DNA of 64,000 nt, taken from CALZJC01 sp963781065 (lineage in GTDB: Bacteria; Acidobacteriota; Thermoanaerobaculia; Multivoradales; JAHEKO01). The notes beneath the pieces were generated by a model. It saw only the letters and a list, made by a program, of their open reading frames with translations. It was not told the origin of the DNA and did not search any database. This document shows, piece by piece, positions 9,125 through 18,459 of the stretch (positions within the stretch are counted from its first letter, which is position 1; the number at the start of each line of letters is the position of its first letter). The stretch covers positions 310,001 to 374,000 of the forward strand of contig CAWAET010000007.1 in the NCBI GenBank assembly GCA_963781065.1, read 5' to 3'. The position numbers and the translations under genes are program-made.

Positions 9125-11017
9125 ATGGCTGACGAGGCGCCCAAGAAGAAGCGGCCCAAGCTCGACGTTGTCTGGCGCGAGGCGCGCGAGCTCATCTGGA
9201 CCTACCGGCGCCGGCTGGGGCTCGGCCTGGGGCTGCTGGTGATCAGCCGCCTGGCCGGCATGGTGCTGCCGGCCAGCACCAAGTACCTGATCGACGACGT
9301 GATCGGCAAGGGCCGCAGCGATTTGCTGCCCTGGATCGCGGCGGCGGTGTTCGTCGCCACGATCATCCAGTCGTCCACTTCGTTCTCGCTGGCGATCCTG
9401 CTCGGCGTCGCGGCGCAGCGGGCGATCAACGACTTCCGGCTCAGGGTGCAGCAGCACGTCGGGCAGCTGCCGGTGAGCTTCTTCGACGAGCACAAGACCG
9501 GCGAGCTGATCTCGCGCATCCTGACTGACGCCGAGGGCATCCGGAACCTGGTGGGCACCGGCTTCGTGCAGCTGGTCGGCGGCCTGATCACCGCCGTGGT
9601 GGCCTTCGGCGTGCTGCTGTGGCTCAACTGGAAGCTGACCCTGCTGACCCTGGTCATGCTGCTGGCCTTCGCCGTCATCATGGTCTTCGGGTTCAACCGC
9701 TTGCGGCCGATCTTCCGCGAGCGCAGCAAGCTCAACGCCGCGCTGACGGGCAGGCTCACCGAGGCGCTGGGCGGCATCCGGGTGGTCAAGGCCTATAGCG
9801 CCGAGAAGCGCGAGGCGCGGGTCTTTGCCAATGGCGCCCACCGGCTGCTGCGCAAGGTGGTCCAGACGATGGTCGGGGTGTCGGCGATCACCAGCATCTC
9901 GGGGCTGCTGTTCAGCCTGGCCACCCTGGCCGTCGGCATCCTCGGCGCGCGCGAAGTGATGGCCGGCCGCATGACCGTCGGCGACATCCTGATGTTCGTC
10001 GTCTTCACCGGCCTGATGGTCACGCCGCTGGTGCAGATGGCCAACATCGGCACCCAGATCACCGAGGCCTTCGCCGGCATGGACCGGATCCGGGAACTCC
10101 TCAACCAGCCCACCGAGGACCAGGACGAGCGCCGCCGCCGGCAGCTCGGCCGGGTGCGGGGCGAGATCGCCTTCGAGCAGGTCTCGTTCGAGTACAAGCC
10201 GGGTGTGCCGGTCCTCAACGATGTCTCACTGCTGGCGCCGGCCGGCTCGACCACCGCCCTGGTGGGCCCCAGCGGCTCGGGCAAGAGCACCCTGATCTCC
10301 CTGGTGATGGCCTTCCGCACTCCGCTGGTGGGCCGGGTGCTGATCGACGGCGTCGACCTGGCCGAGGTGCGGCTGCGCGACTACCGCTCACAGCTGGCGG
10401 TGGTGCTGCAGGACGACTTCCTGTTCGACGGCACCCTGGCCGACAACATCGGCTACAGCCGGCCGTCCGCGAGCCGCGCCGACGTCGAGCGGGTGGGCCG
10501 GCTGGCCCGCTGCGACGAGTTCGTCGAGCAGTTCGCCGACGGCTACGACACCGTCATCGGCGAGCGCGGCGTCAAGCTCTCCGGCGGCCAGCGCCAGCGC
10601 GTGGCCATCGCCCGGGCGATGCTCGCCGACCCGCGCATCCTGATCCTCGACGAAGCCACCTCGAGCCTCGACTCCGACAACGAGGCCCGCATCCAGGAGG
10701 GCCTGCGCGAGCTCAAGAAGGGCCGCACCACCTTCGTCATCGCCCACCGGCTCTCCACCATCCGCAACGCCGACCAGATCCTGGTCCTCAAGGACGGCCG
10801 GATCGTCGAGCGCGGCACCCACCACGAGCTGATGGCGGCCGACGGGGCCTACCGCAAGCTGCACGATCAGCAGTTCAACCTCGAGTCCGACCGGTTCGTG
10901 AACCCGGGCGAGGGGGATGAGCTGGGGGAGGACGAGGAGGACGACGCGGCGGGTGGTGCTTCGGGGGGGGCGTCGGGGGCTTCGTTGTTGCCGTTTGGGC
11001 GGGGGAGATCGGATTAG
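9125..11017 (+). CDS. ABC transporter, fused permease-ATPase (MsbA-like)
   Basis: A 630-residue half-transporter with six hydrophobic helices in residues 30-310, then a nucleotide-binding domain. That domain has Walker A GPSGSGKST (about 380), Q-loop 'VVLQDDFLFDGT', signature LSGGQRQR (about 484), Walker B 'ILILDEATSSLD' and H-loop 'IAHRLSTI'. It fits the lipid-A/multidrug exporter group and would act as a homodimer in the inner membrane; the substrate cannot be read from sequence. A low-complexity acidic, glycine-rich tail ('GEDEEDDAAGGASGG') ends the protein. It sits directly after the M23 peptidase, so a cell-envelope role is likely. Confidence 0.94.
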   Translation: MADEAPKKKRPKLDVVWREARELIWTYRRRLGLGLGLLVISRLAGMVLPASTKYLIDDVIGKGRSDLLPWIAAAVFVATIIQSSTSFSLAILLGVAAQRAINDFRLRVQQHVGQLPVSFFDEHKTGELISRILTDAEGIRNLVGTGFVQLVGGLITAVVAFGVLLWLNWKLTLLTLVMLLAFAVIMVFGFNRLRPIFRERSKLNAALTGRLTEALGGIRVVKAYSAEKREARVFANGAHRLLRKVVQTMVGVSAITSISGLLFSLATLAVGILGAREVMAGRMTVGDILMFVVFTGLMVTPLVQMANIGTQITEAFAGMDRIRELLNQPTEDQDERRRRQLGRVRGEIAFEQVSFEYKPGVPVLNDVSLLAPAGSTTALVGPSGSGKSTLISLVMAFRTPLVGRVLIDGVDLAEVRLRDYRSQLAVVLQDDFLFDGTLADNIGYSRPSASRADVERVGRLARCDEFVEQFADGYDTVIGERGVKLSGGQRQRVAIARAMLADPRILILDEATSSLDSDNEARIQEGLRELKKGRTTFVIAHRLSTIRNADQILVLKDGRIVERGTHHELMAADGAYRKLHDQQFNLESDRFVNPGEGDELGEDEEDDAAGGASGGASGASLLPFGRGRSD

Positions 11018-11180
11018 CCAAGCTCTCTGCAACGTCTTGACCCATAGCGATACGGTCACCGCCCACAGCAAGACCAGCAACCTCTGTGTCTGGCCGGTTC
11101 GTCGCTGAGAATGGTCGGATCTTCGGAGCTTTGACCCTTCGAGCAGGCCGCAGACGAGCCGCGGCAGAGGAGACTGGAGA

Positions 11181-11738
11181 ATGACGACTGGATACCGCGA
11201 CCCAAGGGGCCGGGTTGTTAGAAGGCTGATATTAGCGCCGCTGGTGTGCTTGGCGTGGGGCTGCCCGCCGGGGCCGGAGGCGGTCGGCACCGGGGTTTTC
11301 GGAGTCGAAATGGGACTCGAAGTGGCCATGACGCCAGGCGACACCCCGCTGACCGTGGCCGAGTGCGAGGCGTTCAGTGAGGGGATTGCCTGGACGGTGT
11401 TGCCTGTGGAGCCCGAAGGTCCGCTTATCCAGCAAGACCTCGAGGAGGTCGAGGCCTTCCAGGGGGGATTCGACGACGGAGAGCCGCCGGCGCCGCTGCC
11501 GAATCGCTGCCGCTACACCACCTCGAAAGACACCACGGCAGGCACGTTCGAGGTGACGGTGCACGCGGTGTTGCCGGGCGCAGAGCCATTCATCGAGAGT
11601 TGTGAGATAGGGACGTTCAGCTCCGCCGCAGACGCGGCCATAGCTCGCGGCTGGGCGGGCTTCACCTTCGGCACGGACGGCTGCGTCGCGTCGACCTCAG
11701 TCGACCCGGGGTACGAGGAGTACCCGCTGCTGCCCTAG
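11181..11738 (+). CDS. Hypothetical lipoprotein
   Basis: A 185-residue protein with a lipoprotein-like N-terminus: basic 'RDPRGRVVRR', the hydrophobic stretch LILAPLVCLAW, and a Cys at the lipobox (LAWGC). The mature part is acidic and has three further cysteines ('VAECEAF', 'NRCRYTT', 'ESCEIG') that could form disulfides. 'EIGTFSSAADAAIARGWAGFTFGTDGC' is not a motif I recognise. A GGAGA ribosome site lies just before ATG 11181. No function is assigned. Confidence 0.7.
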   Translation: MTTGYRDPRGRVVRRLILAPLVCLAWGCPPGPEAVGTGVFGVEMGLEVAMTPGDTPLTVAECEAFSEGIAWTVLPVEPEGPLIQQDLEEVEAFQGGFDDGEPPAPLPNRCRYTTSKDTTAGTFEVTVHAVLPGAEPFIESCEIGTFSSAADAAIARGWAGFTFGTDGCVASTSVDPGYEEYPLLP

Positions 11739-12099
11739 AGAGGATCTGCGCTTAGCCGAAGAAGCTCGGTCGGCGAGGCCGTGCGGATCAGCTCTGCTTG
11801 TCGAGCCCATCGGCCCGCTCCATGCGTCCTTCGGGGAAGATGAGGGTCATCTTGTCCGAGCCGGTGTGCTCGAGAACGGTCTGCCAGGTGTGGTCCGCCC
11901 GGCGGGTCCTGTTGGTACGCTCGACGCCCGCCGAGAACGCGTGCATGCCTCGCCCTGTTGCTCCTCCAGCCTGGCCTGCCGAGCTGAGCCGGCTCTGGAG
12001 CGCGGCTCGCCGGCCACCGGCTCCTGATCAAGGACGAGCGCCGGCTGACGCTCTGGAGCGTCGAGTAACGGGCCTTCTCCAGAGCTCTCGGCGGTCAGC
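11739..12099. other. 361-bp gap with a possible gene remnant
   Basis: No complete gene. The only coding-like signal is a leftward C-terminal-looking fragment at 11788-11946, described separately. Confidence 0.4.
11788..11946 (-). pseudogene. Possible C-terminal fragment of an unknown protein
   Basis: From ATG 11946 this frame reads 52 residues, including 'HTWQTVLEHTGSDKMTLIFPEGRMERADG', then TGA. The composition and amphipathic pattern look like the end of a real protein rather than random high-GC sequence, but there is no plausible N-terminal domain upstream and I do not recognise the family. It lies just downstream of the leftward metallophosphoesterase and could be a leftover of a third operon gene. 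Confidence 0.25.
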
Positions 12100-13905
12100 T
12101 CAGCGGATGACCTTGCCTGGCGGGGCCTTCTGCTTGTTGCACAGCTCGTGGATCTTCGGCAGTTCGGTGCAGGCTTCGGCGTAGTCGCCTGGCGAGTTGG
12201 CGTCTTTCTGGATCCAGTAGAAGAGACTCGGCGCCGGGTTGCCGTCTGCGTCACGGCCGATCGTCACGAACGGATAGCAGGCGGGCAGGTCTTCGACACG
12301 GGTCTTGCGGAGTGCCTCCTCCTCGCTGGTGTCCTGGTTTTGGAGGATGGTGCAGAAGACCTCTCCCGACGCGGTCCTCTGCCAGGCGCCGTCGTTGTAG
12401 ACGACAGGGGCCCACTTGGCGCCGTCCTTGAACGGCCGGTAGTCGACTTCCTCGCGGTGGGTATGGCCGAAGACATAAAGGTCGAAGTCCCCGCTCGGCC
12501 TCGCGGTTGCTGGTAGTGAGCCGCTGAGTTCGTTCAGGTAGCGACGAAAGCGCCGGCGGCGAGCCCGCGGATTGATCAGACCCTCGAGCTTGGCGGCGAC
12601 AAAGCTCAGGTCACCCTCGACCGGACAGAGCTCGATGCCGGCATCCGGCAGAGTCTCGTTGGCCAGCCACCGCTGGCCGCAGACGGCGACGATCTCCTCG
12701 GTGGTGAAGGGATCGATCGGCCCCAGCTCGTCGAGGGCGCCCTCCATCTCAGCGCGCACGGGGTCTCCCTGGGCCAGGGACTGGGCGAGGAACAGCCAGC
12801 GGGAATGATCGTCCGTCAGCTCCGCCTGGATCTCGTCCAGCTTCAGGTCCTCCTCTCCCGGGACCTTGCTGTTGTCCAGGAACTGTCCCGCCTGCGCAAA
12901 GGAGTTTTGGAAGAGCAGGAAGCGGACGAAGCGGCCGACCAGGCGGATGGCGCCGGCCGGCCCTTGATCGCGATAGCCGTACTTGAGGCCCGCCGATTCT
13001 GAAGAGAGGTTGTCGATTGTCGAGTAGTCGTGCTCGACACAGTTGAAGAGCTGCTGGACCAGCTCCTCTCCCCATGGCTGTTTGAGGTAGGGGGTGCCAT
13101 CGGGTCCGTACTTGAACGGCGCGGTGGGCCAGTTGTCGAACCTGTTCGGGTCGGCACCGATCTGCTGGCCGTGCTCTACCAGCACCCTGCCGTCGGCGGA
13201 GAGCCAGTAGCCCTCGGTGGCGATCCGCACGCGTTGGTCCTCGGCATGCTCGTTCTGGTGCGGGATCGCCGCGAGAACGACCTCCCGGACCCCCTCGAAG
13301 GCTAGCGCGACGTCGTGGTTGCCGGGCACCAGCGTCACCCGGTTCTGCCCCTTCATGGCAAAGCTGCCCAGGGCCTCGAAGACCCGCCGGTGCTCGCTGA
13401 CCACGCGGCTGGCGCGCCGTACCGCTTCCGCCTCGTTGCAGCCGAAGTCCTGGCCCAGGTCGGGATGGTCGCAGTCACCGACGCTCTTCCGGTGCGGGCG
13501 CTTGTCGAGCAGCGCGCAGATCGTGCGGTTCCCTCCGCCGTCGGCGGGCGTGTCGATCTGCACGTCGGGTGGGCGCTTGGCGGATTGCCAGAGCTCGAGG
13601 ATGTCGCCCGCCAGCACCAGGTCGACGTGTCCCTTCCCGGCGGCTTGCATGGCGTCGAGGAAGTCGGCGAACTCCTCATGCCAGCGGAAGTCTTCGGTCG
13701 GGTGCCATACCGCCGGGTTGGCGGGGTCGTGGCCGACGCCCATGTGCAGGTCGCTCACTACCACGATGTTCCGGGGGGCGCCGATCTCGTTCCGCGGCGG
13801 CAGTGGGGATGGCGGGAGAAGGTCCGCGCTCACGCACACGGGCGCGAATGACAGCGCCACGGCGCAGAGCGCCTGGAGAAGGGAGCGGTCTCTCAGGGTG
13901 GGCAT
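12100..13905 (-). CDS. Secreted calcineurin-like metallophosphoesterase
   Basis: A 601-residue exported protein. A signal peptide (MPTLRDRSLLQALCAVALSFAPVCVSA) precedes a calcineurin-type phosphoesterase with all metal-site motifs: 'VVSDLHMG' (about residue 50), 'GDILEL' (about 100), 'PGNHD' (about 196) and 'FGHTHREE' (about 478). The order resembles UDP-2,3-diacylglucosamine hydrolases (LpxH type), but the protein is more than twice as long and secreted, with a roughly 250-residue insertion between GNHD and GHTH. Its ATG overlaps the last codons of the CHAT-like lipoprotein gene, indicating translational coupling and a joint job. The substrate is unknown. Confidence 0.88.
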   Translation of the reverse strand: MPTLRDRSLLQALCAVALSFAPVCVSADLLPPSPLPPRNEIGAPRNIVVVSDLHMGVGHDPANPAVWHPTEDFRWHEEFADFLDAMQAAGKGHVDLVLAGDILELWQSAKRPPDVQIDTPADGGGNRTICALLDKRPHRKSVGDCDHPDLGQDFGCNEAEAVRRASRVVSEHRRVFEALGSFAMKGQNRVTLVPGNHDVALAFEGVREVVLAAIPHQNEHAEDQRVRIATEGYWLSADGRVLVEHGQQIGADPNRFDNWPTAPFKYGPDGTPYLKQPWGEELVQQLFNCVEHDYSTIDNLSSESAGLKYGYRDQGPAGAIRLVGRFVRFLLFQNSFAQAGQFLDNSKVPGEEDLKLDEIQAELTDDHSRWLFLAQSLAQGDPVRAEMEGALDELGPIDPFTTEEIVAVCGQRWLANETLPDAGIELCPVEGDLSFVAAKLEGLINPRARRRRFRRYLNELSGSLPATARPSGDFDLYVFGHTHREEVDYRPFKDGAKWAPVVYNDGAWQRTASGEVFCTILQNQDTSEEEALRKTRVEDLPACYPFVTIGRDADGNPAPSLFYWIQKDANSPGDYAEACTELPKIHELCNKQKAPPGKVIR

Positions 13906-16151
13906 ATCTGGGCCTCCGGGTTGCCGGCGAGCGTGAAGCTGAGTGCCTGGGCACCTCGGTTGCGCCGGGCGCCCTCCTCGTAGATCTCGAGCTGAACGGC
14001 GTCGAACAGATCGCCGACCCGCATTGGCCCGCCGAGCGCCGCGAGCCGCTCACTGGCCTTGACGATGAAGTCACCGGCCAGGCTGCCGCTGATGCCGGTG
14101 TTGGTTGCGATGACCGACACCATCCCGGTTCGGCTGAGTTGCCCGACGACGCTGTCCGAGCCGCTCTCGCCGGTCGAGCACCCCGCCAGGATCGCGATCG
14201 AGGGGCCCGCGAAGCGAGCGCTGATCGACGCGGCGCCGACCGCCGAGCCGTTCTCGGTGAAGTAGAGGCTCTGCTCGTTGTGGTGGCTGAGGACCGCGAG
14301 CATGGTGGCGGGGTAGGTCGGCCGTTGGTCGATCGGGTGACTGAGGCGCGGGTTGATCCAGCGGTTGAACGGCTTGAAGGCCGAAAAGACGTGCGCGGTC
14401 CTGGTTGAACCGGGCAGGCGGAGCACTCGATTCTCCCGATCGAAGAGGTCCGTCCTGACCAGACTCTGTATCCGCGCGTGCGCCTCGGTGAGCGGGCCGT
14501 CGATCCCGTTTCTGGGGAGTACCGCCTGCCAGGTCCCGGGGCACCGGGTGGCCCCGTAGCGCTGCTCGGGCAGCGGCGTCTGGATACGCGTGTGGTAGCC
14601 GAGAAAGCCGGTGTCGGTCGTGGTGTCGACATTGAGCAGGCCGATCGGGAAGAGCGGCAGCGTCTCTCCGGTGCGCCGGATCATGCGTAGGAAGAGCACC
14701 GGCCGGTCGTCGCGAAAGGGCTCCCCGGCATGCTCGCGAACGAATTCGCGCACCGCGTCGAGAGCCCGATTGCCGGCGACGTTGTCGGGGAAGAAGATGC
14801 CGGTCAGTTCGCCGCCGATGCTTGGAGAATCTCCAGAGACGCCGAATCTCCTCTGCGCCTGCGCCAGTCTCCGGCGGAACGCCTCGGCGTCGTTGTGGAT
14901 CGTCCACCAAAGATAGGGGGCGATCCGCGACGTCGGTTCCGCCGCCCCCTCCGCGTCCTCCTCTGCGGTGTCGCGCGCGAAGACACCCGCGACAAAGCTG
15001 TCCGAGAACTCGATCACGTGGAGCGCCGCGGCCGGCCGGCTGGCGGTCGAGTCGGCGGACACCTCGAACAGCTCCGCCCCTCCCAGGGTCATGCCTGGCG
15101 GCTTGTTCGTCTCGGGGCAGTCCCGTCCGGGATCGCCGACGCAGCGAACAAAGGAGATCTCGTCGTAGGGTCGGCCCTTGTGCCAGATGGATAGGCCGAA
15201 CGAGGCCCAACCGCGCTTGCTGGTCGTGGTCAGCGGGAACCGTAGGCGCCCGAAGATGTAGGGGGCCTGGACTCCCTCGAAGATGGCCTTGCGGAAGTCC
15301 CAGCCGGACAGCGGAGCGTCCACCGCGCTGAACGCCTGCACCCGGTCCAGGTAGACGGTCAGGTCGCGCATGGCGGGCACGGTCTCGAAGAAGCGCGGAT
15401 CGGCCAGGAGCACGACGCTGAGAGGCAGGCGCCGCTCGAAAGACGCGCGCGCCTCCGCCTCGAGGAAGCCCTGGAACTCCTTCTCGACCCGGATCGAATC
15501 GACGCCCGACCATCTATACCCGATTCCGGACAGGTCGACGACGACCTCGTATTGCTGGCCGCCTGGCAGGAGAGCCTCCACCGGGGCCTTGTCGCCGACC
15601 TCCCGCGGCCACATGTTCCAGTGATAGCCGAGGCTGCGGGGCTCTGTGCCCGGCGCCGGCATCGTGACGATCGCCCCATCGCCCTCGAAGCTGGGTGGAG
15701 CGGCTGGCGTTTCACCGTAGCTCAGTGTCCTGATCTGGCCGGCGGGCAGGCCGCGGGCTTCGAGCTCGTCGCGGAGACTCTGGGCATAGAACGCCTCGCG
15801 TGCATAACGCCCCTCTGCCGGTGAATCCAAGCTGGAGACACCGGCGATCGTCACCGTTCGCTCTCGAGCCGTGGCCTCGATCTCGTTGAAGAGCACCGGG
15901 TCGAGCTCGAAAGCTACCCGCGTGGGCTTCTCGGCCGTATTGGAGGCTCGGACGAACACGATCCGCTCTGCGGGGGCCGCATCCCAGCCGGTTGCGGAAG
16001 CTGCCAGGGGCGAGGTCTCGACCATGGAAGCTCCGGAAGTGGCACCAGGGTCGCGCGGAGCGACGGCGCGATTCCCGCAGTTGATGCAGCTGGCGAGACT
16101 CAGCGTCAATCCTCCGGCGAGCAGAGCTGGGAGGAGGCGGCGCGTGAGCAT
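13893..16151 (-). CDS. CHAT (caspase-like) domain lipoprotein with OmpA-like segment
   Basis: About 752 residues from the ATG at 16151; an in-frame ATG at 16265 exists, but the lipoprotein signal MLTRRLLPALLAGG..LASC fixes the later start. Residues around 80-150 ('VAFELDPVLFNEIEATARERTVTIAGVSS', 'SLRDELEARGLPAGQIRTLSYGE') resemble an OmpA-type peptidoglycan-binding fold. The last 150 residues look like a CHAT/caspase-like protease: catalytic His in 'LAVLSHHNE', Cys in 'IAILAGCSTGESG', then 'GMVSVIATNTGISGSLAGDF' and 'ALSFTLAGNPEAQ'. It would sit on a membrane facing the periplasm. The stop overlaps the start of the secreted phosphoesterase. The CHAT call rests on motif order and is inference. 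Confidence 0.7.
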   Translation of the reverse strand: MLTRRLLPALLAGGLTLSLASCINCGNRAVAPRDPGATSGASMVETSPLAASATGWDAAPAERIVFVRASNTAEKPTRVAFELDPVLFNEIEATARERTVTIAGVSSLDSPAEGRYAREAFYAQSLRDELEARGLPAGQIRTLSYGETPAAPPSFEGDGAIVTMPAPGTEPRSLGYHWNMWPREVGDKAPVEALLPGGQQYEVVVDLSGIGYRWSGVDSIRVEKEFQGFLEAEARASFERRLPLSVVLLADPRFFETVPAMRDLTVYLDRVQAFSAVDAPLSGWDFRKAIFEGVQAPYIFGRLRFPLTTTSKRGWASFGLSIWHKGRPYDEISFVRCVGDPGRDCPETNKPPGMTLGGAELFEVSADSTASRPAAALHVIEFSDSFVAGVFARDTAEEDAEGAAEPTSRIAPYLWWTIHNDAEAFRRRLAQAQRRFGVSGDSPSIGGELTGIFFPDNVAGNRALDAVREFVREHAGEPFRDDRPVLFLRMIRRTGETLPLFPIGLLNVDTTTDTGFLGYHTRIQTPLPEQRYGATRCPGTWQAVLPRNGIDGPLTEAHARIQSLVRTDLFDRENRVLRLPGSTRTAHVFSAFKPFNRWINPRLSHPIDQRPTYPATMLAVLSHHNEQSLYFTENGSAVGAASISARFAGPSIAILAGCSTGESGSDSVVGQLSRTGMVSVIATNTGISGSLAGDFIVKASERLAALGGPMRVGDLFDAVQLEIYEEGARRNRGAQALSFTLAGNPEAQICPP

Positions 16152-16422
16152 CTTGCTGGTCGTCCCGGGCTGCAGCCTGCGGATCCGCTGGCAGCGATGC
16201 CTCTGCTTAGTCCCGGTTCGCTCTTCTGCCGTCTGAGACGGACGCAAACTCCCGGTTTCGCTCATCGCGCCCGCCGAACGTGCGCTGGTGCCCGGGACCC
16301 TTCGCCTAAAGTCCTGCGTCGCCGGTCGTCGAGAACTGATTGATGTAGTTCTCGCGGCGTGAGGTCCTCGGGGCGTGAGGGAGTGTCCGCCCAGGACCGC
16401 ACCCCGGAATGCTGACCCCGGC

Positions 16423-16442
16423 TACACGTGTAATATACGTGC
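16423..16442 (+). promoter_or_regulatory. Promoter/operator of the MazEF-type pair
   Basis: A perfect 10-bp palindrome TACACGTGTA (16423-16432) overlaps a TAATAT -10 box (16431-16436), followed by ATACGTGCATG. The expected transcription start falls at or next to the antitoxin ATG (16443), so the message may be leaderless. The palindrome is a good candidate operator for autoregulation by the antitoxin. Confidence 0.5.
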
Positions 16443-16670
16443 ATGAAGAAGCTCACCATCACCATCGCCGACGAGGTCTACGAGGGGCTCTACCGGCGGG
16501 TTGGCCCGCGCCGGATCAGCCGCTTTCTCGAGGCCCTGGCCAGGCCTCACGTCCTGGACGAGGAGCTCGAGGCGGGCTACGCCGCCATGGCCGCGGACGA
16601 GGTTCGCGAGGCCGAAGCCGGAGAATGGGTGGAGGGCCTGGTGAGTGACGTCTCCGATGAGACGCGCTAG
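16443..16670 (+). CDS. Type II antitoxin, CopG/MazE-like
   Basis: A 75-residue protein starting MKKLTITIADEVYEGLYRRVGPRRISRFLEA: a ribbon followed by helices, as in ribbon-helix-helix antitoxins. The acidic C-terminal half ('AADEVREAEAGEWVEGLV') is the expected toxin-binding part. It overlaps the toxin gene by 14 bp. No ribosome site is visible upstream, consistent with a start at the transcript 5' end. It should repress its own promoter together with the toxin. Confidence 0.82.
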   Translation: MKKLTITIADEVYEGLYRRVGPRRISRFLEALARPHVLDEELEAGYAAMAADEVREAEAGEWVEGLVSDVSDETR

Positions 16671-16977
16671 CGTCTGGTGGGTGAGCTTCGACCCGTCGAT
16701 CGGCGGCGTGGTCCGGAAGACGAGGCCCGCCGTCATCGTCAGCAACGACGCCTCGAACAAGGCGCTCAACCGCGTGCAGGTGGTGCCGCTGACGTCGAAC
16801 GTGGGCCGGCTCTATCCCTCGGAGGCGTATGTGACCCTGAATGGGAAGCAGAGCAAAGCGATGGCGGACCAGATCGCCACGGTATCCAAGAGGCGCCTGC
16901 AAGAGAGGATCGGTCGCCTCGATGCCGCCGAGATGAGGGATCTGGCGGCGGTGATCCGGATTCAGCTGGGTCTCTAG
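16657..16977 (+). CDS. MazF/PemK-family toxin (mRNA interferase)
   Basis: A 106-residue protein from ATG 16657 (GTG 16645 is the alternative). Family motifs are present: 'VWWVSFDPSIGGVVRKTRPAVIVSND' with the conserved RPAVIVS strand, 'VQVVPLTSN', 'KAMADQIATVSKRRL' and 'RIGRLDAAEM'. MazF enzymes cleave single-stranded mRNA at short sequences and are held inactive by the antitoxin encoded just upstream. The Arg of 'KTRPAV' and the Thr/Ser of 'PLTSN' are conserved, so it should be active. Confidence 0.92.
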   Translation: MRRASVWWVSFDPSIGGVVRKTRPAVIVSNDASNKALNRVQVVPLTSNVGRLYPSEAYVTLNGKQSKAMADQIATVSKRRLQERIGRLDAAEMRDLAAVIRIQLGL

Positions 16978-17053
16978 CTCGCCAGGGTTCCGGTCACGCC
17001 TCGCGCCGAACCGGCGCGAGGATCTTCCTGGAGACCTCGGGAAACCGGGCCCC

Positions 17054-18451
17054 CTAGCCCTCGGCCACCGTCACGCAATCCCTCCCCGCCGCCTTCGACG
17101 CATACAGCGCCCGGTCCCCGAGGTCGATCAGCTCGCCGAGCTCGGCAGCGTGGTCGGGGTAGGTCGCCACCCCCATCGACACCGACAGCACGGCGCCGGG
17201 CGGCAGCTGGGTCTCGACGCGCACCCGCCGCCGCAGCTCGTCGGCCAGCTCGACGGCGCCGGCGGCGTCGGTCGAGGGCAGCAGGGCGACGAATTCGTCG
17301 CCGCCGTAGCGGGCGAGGAAGTCCTGGTCGCGGAGGCGGTGGCGCAAGGTCTCGGCCAGGCTCTTGAGCACCCGGTCGCCTTGGAGGTGGCCGTGGTGGT
17401 CGTTGATCTCCTTGAAGTTGTCGACGTCGACGATGATCACCGAGAAGGGGATGCCGGAGCGGTCGGCGCCGGCCTGGAGCTGGGCGAGGCTGAGCTGCAG
17501 CGCCAGCCGGGAGCCGGTGCCGGTGACCGGGTCCTCGGCCGCCCGCCGGTAGTAGTCGCGCCGCTCGAGAGCGCCGGTGACGAGATGGGCCAGGGCGCGG
17601 AAGAAGGTGCGGTCGGCCTCGTCGTAGGGCCGCCCGGAGCTGCGCCGCACGAGCAGGAAGCCGACCGGCTCGGTGGCCTCGCCGGCGGCGTCGAGCTCCG
17701 CCCGCCGGGTGAGCGGCGCCAGCATGGTGGGCGTTGCGTGCCGCGGCTCGCCGTCGGCGCCGCTGGTCAGCCGTCGCGCCAGCTCGTCGGCCTCGCGCTC
17801 GAGCGACTCGCGGTCGAGGCCGCGGGCCAGCAGGTCGTCGACCTTCCCGTCCGGCCCCAGCAGGCCCAGCAGGGCTTCGTCGCTGACGGTCGCCCGCAGC
17901 GCCGCGTCGACGGTCTGGGCCAGGTGGCGCGGCGCCAGCTGGCCCGCGGTCAGGCACTGGCCCAGCGCCTCGAGCAGCTCCAGGTTGCGGGTGCGCCGCG
18001 ACAGCTCGCTGACCAGCTCGGCGCTGCGCAGCAGCTGGGCGATGCGCGCCGCGACCGACCGGCCGAGCTCGATGTCGGCGGCGGAGAAGGGCCGCTCGCC
18101 CTCGAGGTAGAGCACGCCGCGGACGCCGTCCTGGACCAGGATCGGCGCCGCCAGGCCGGCGGCGAGGGTCAGCGGTCGGCCGGCGGCCCGGGCCCGCTCT
18201 ACCAGCTCGGCGTCGAAGGAGCTGGCATCGCACGGCGCCGAGCTGAGGTCGGGCCCGAGGGCCAGCACCGGCTCGAGGCCGCGGCCCTGGTCGAGCAGCA
18301 GGGTGCCGCGGCGGGCGCCGCTGTATTCGGTGGCGATCGCCACCGCCAGGTTGGCCAGGGCCCGGCCGTCCAGCGTGGGCTGCTGTAGCTGGCTGCCCAG
18401 CAGCCCGTCGATCGCTCGCAGGCTGTCGGCGTGGCGGCGATCGTCGGCCAT
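17054..18451 (-). CDS. GAF-GGDEF diguanylate cyclase
   Basis: A 465-residue cytoplasmic signalling enzyme from ATG 18451 (MADDRRHADSLRAIDG). Residues 30-150 form a GAF-like sensor ('RRGTLLLDQG', 'AAPILVQDGVRGVLYLEG'), a second GAF-like stretch follows ('VGFLLVRRSSGRPYDEADRTFFRALAHLV'), and a GGDEF domain ends the protein ('EDPVTGTGSRLAL', 'VDVDNFKEINDHHGHLQGD', 'ARYGGDEF'). The catalytic GGDEF is intact, and an RDQD product-inhibition site sits five residues before it. It should make cyclic di-GMP, which the PilZ protein at 40108 could sense. It is 8 bp downstream of the CBS-domain gene. Confidence 0.93.
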   Translation of the reverse strand: MADDRRHADSLRAIDGLLGSQLQQPTLDGRALANLAVAIATEYSGARRGTLLLDQGRGLEPVLALGPDLSSAPCDASSFDAELVERARAAGRPLTLAAGLAAPILVQDGVRGVLYLEGERPFSAADIELGRSVAARIAQLLRSAELVSELSRRTRNLELLEALGQCLTAGQLAPRHLAQTVDAALRATVSDEALLGLLGPDGKVDDLLARGLDRESLEREADELARRLTSGADGEPRHATPTMLAPLTRRAELDAAGEATEPVGFLLVRRSSGRPYDEADRTFFRALAHLVTGALERRDYYRRAAEDPVTGTGSRLALQLSLAQLQAGADRSGIPFSVIIVDVDNFKEINDHHGHLQGDRVLKSLAETLRHRLRDQDFLARYGGDEFVALLPSTDAAGAVELADELRRRVRVETQLPPGAVLSVSMGVATYPDHAAELGELIDLGDRALYASKAAGRDCVTVAEG

Positions 18452-18459
18452 TGGGCGGA

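Noticed and set aside
7595..9841. 748-aa leftward frame across the M23 peptidase and ABC exporter
   Set aside because: Antisense shadow of two genes with complete catalytic motifs; composition rich in His/Gln/Arg/Asp without any domain.
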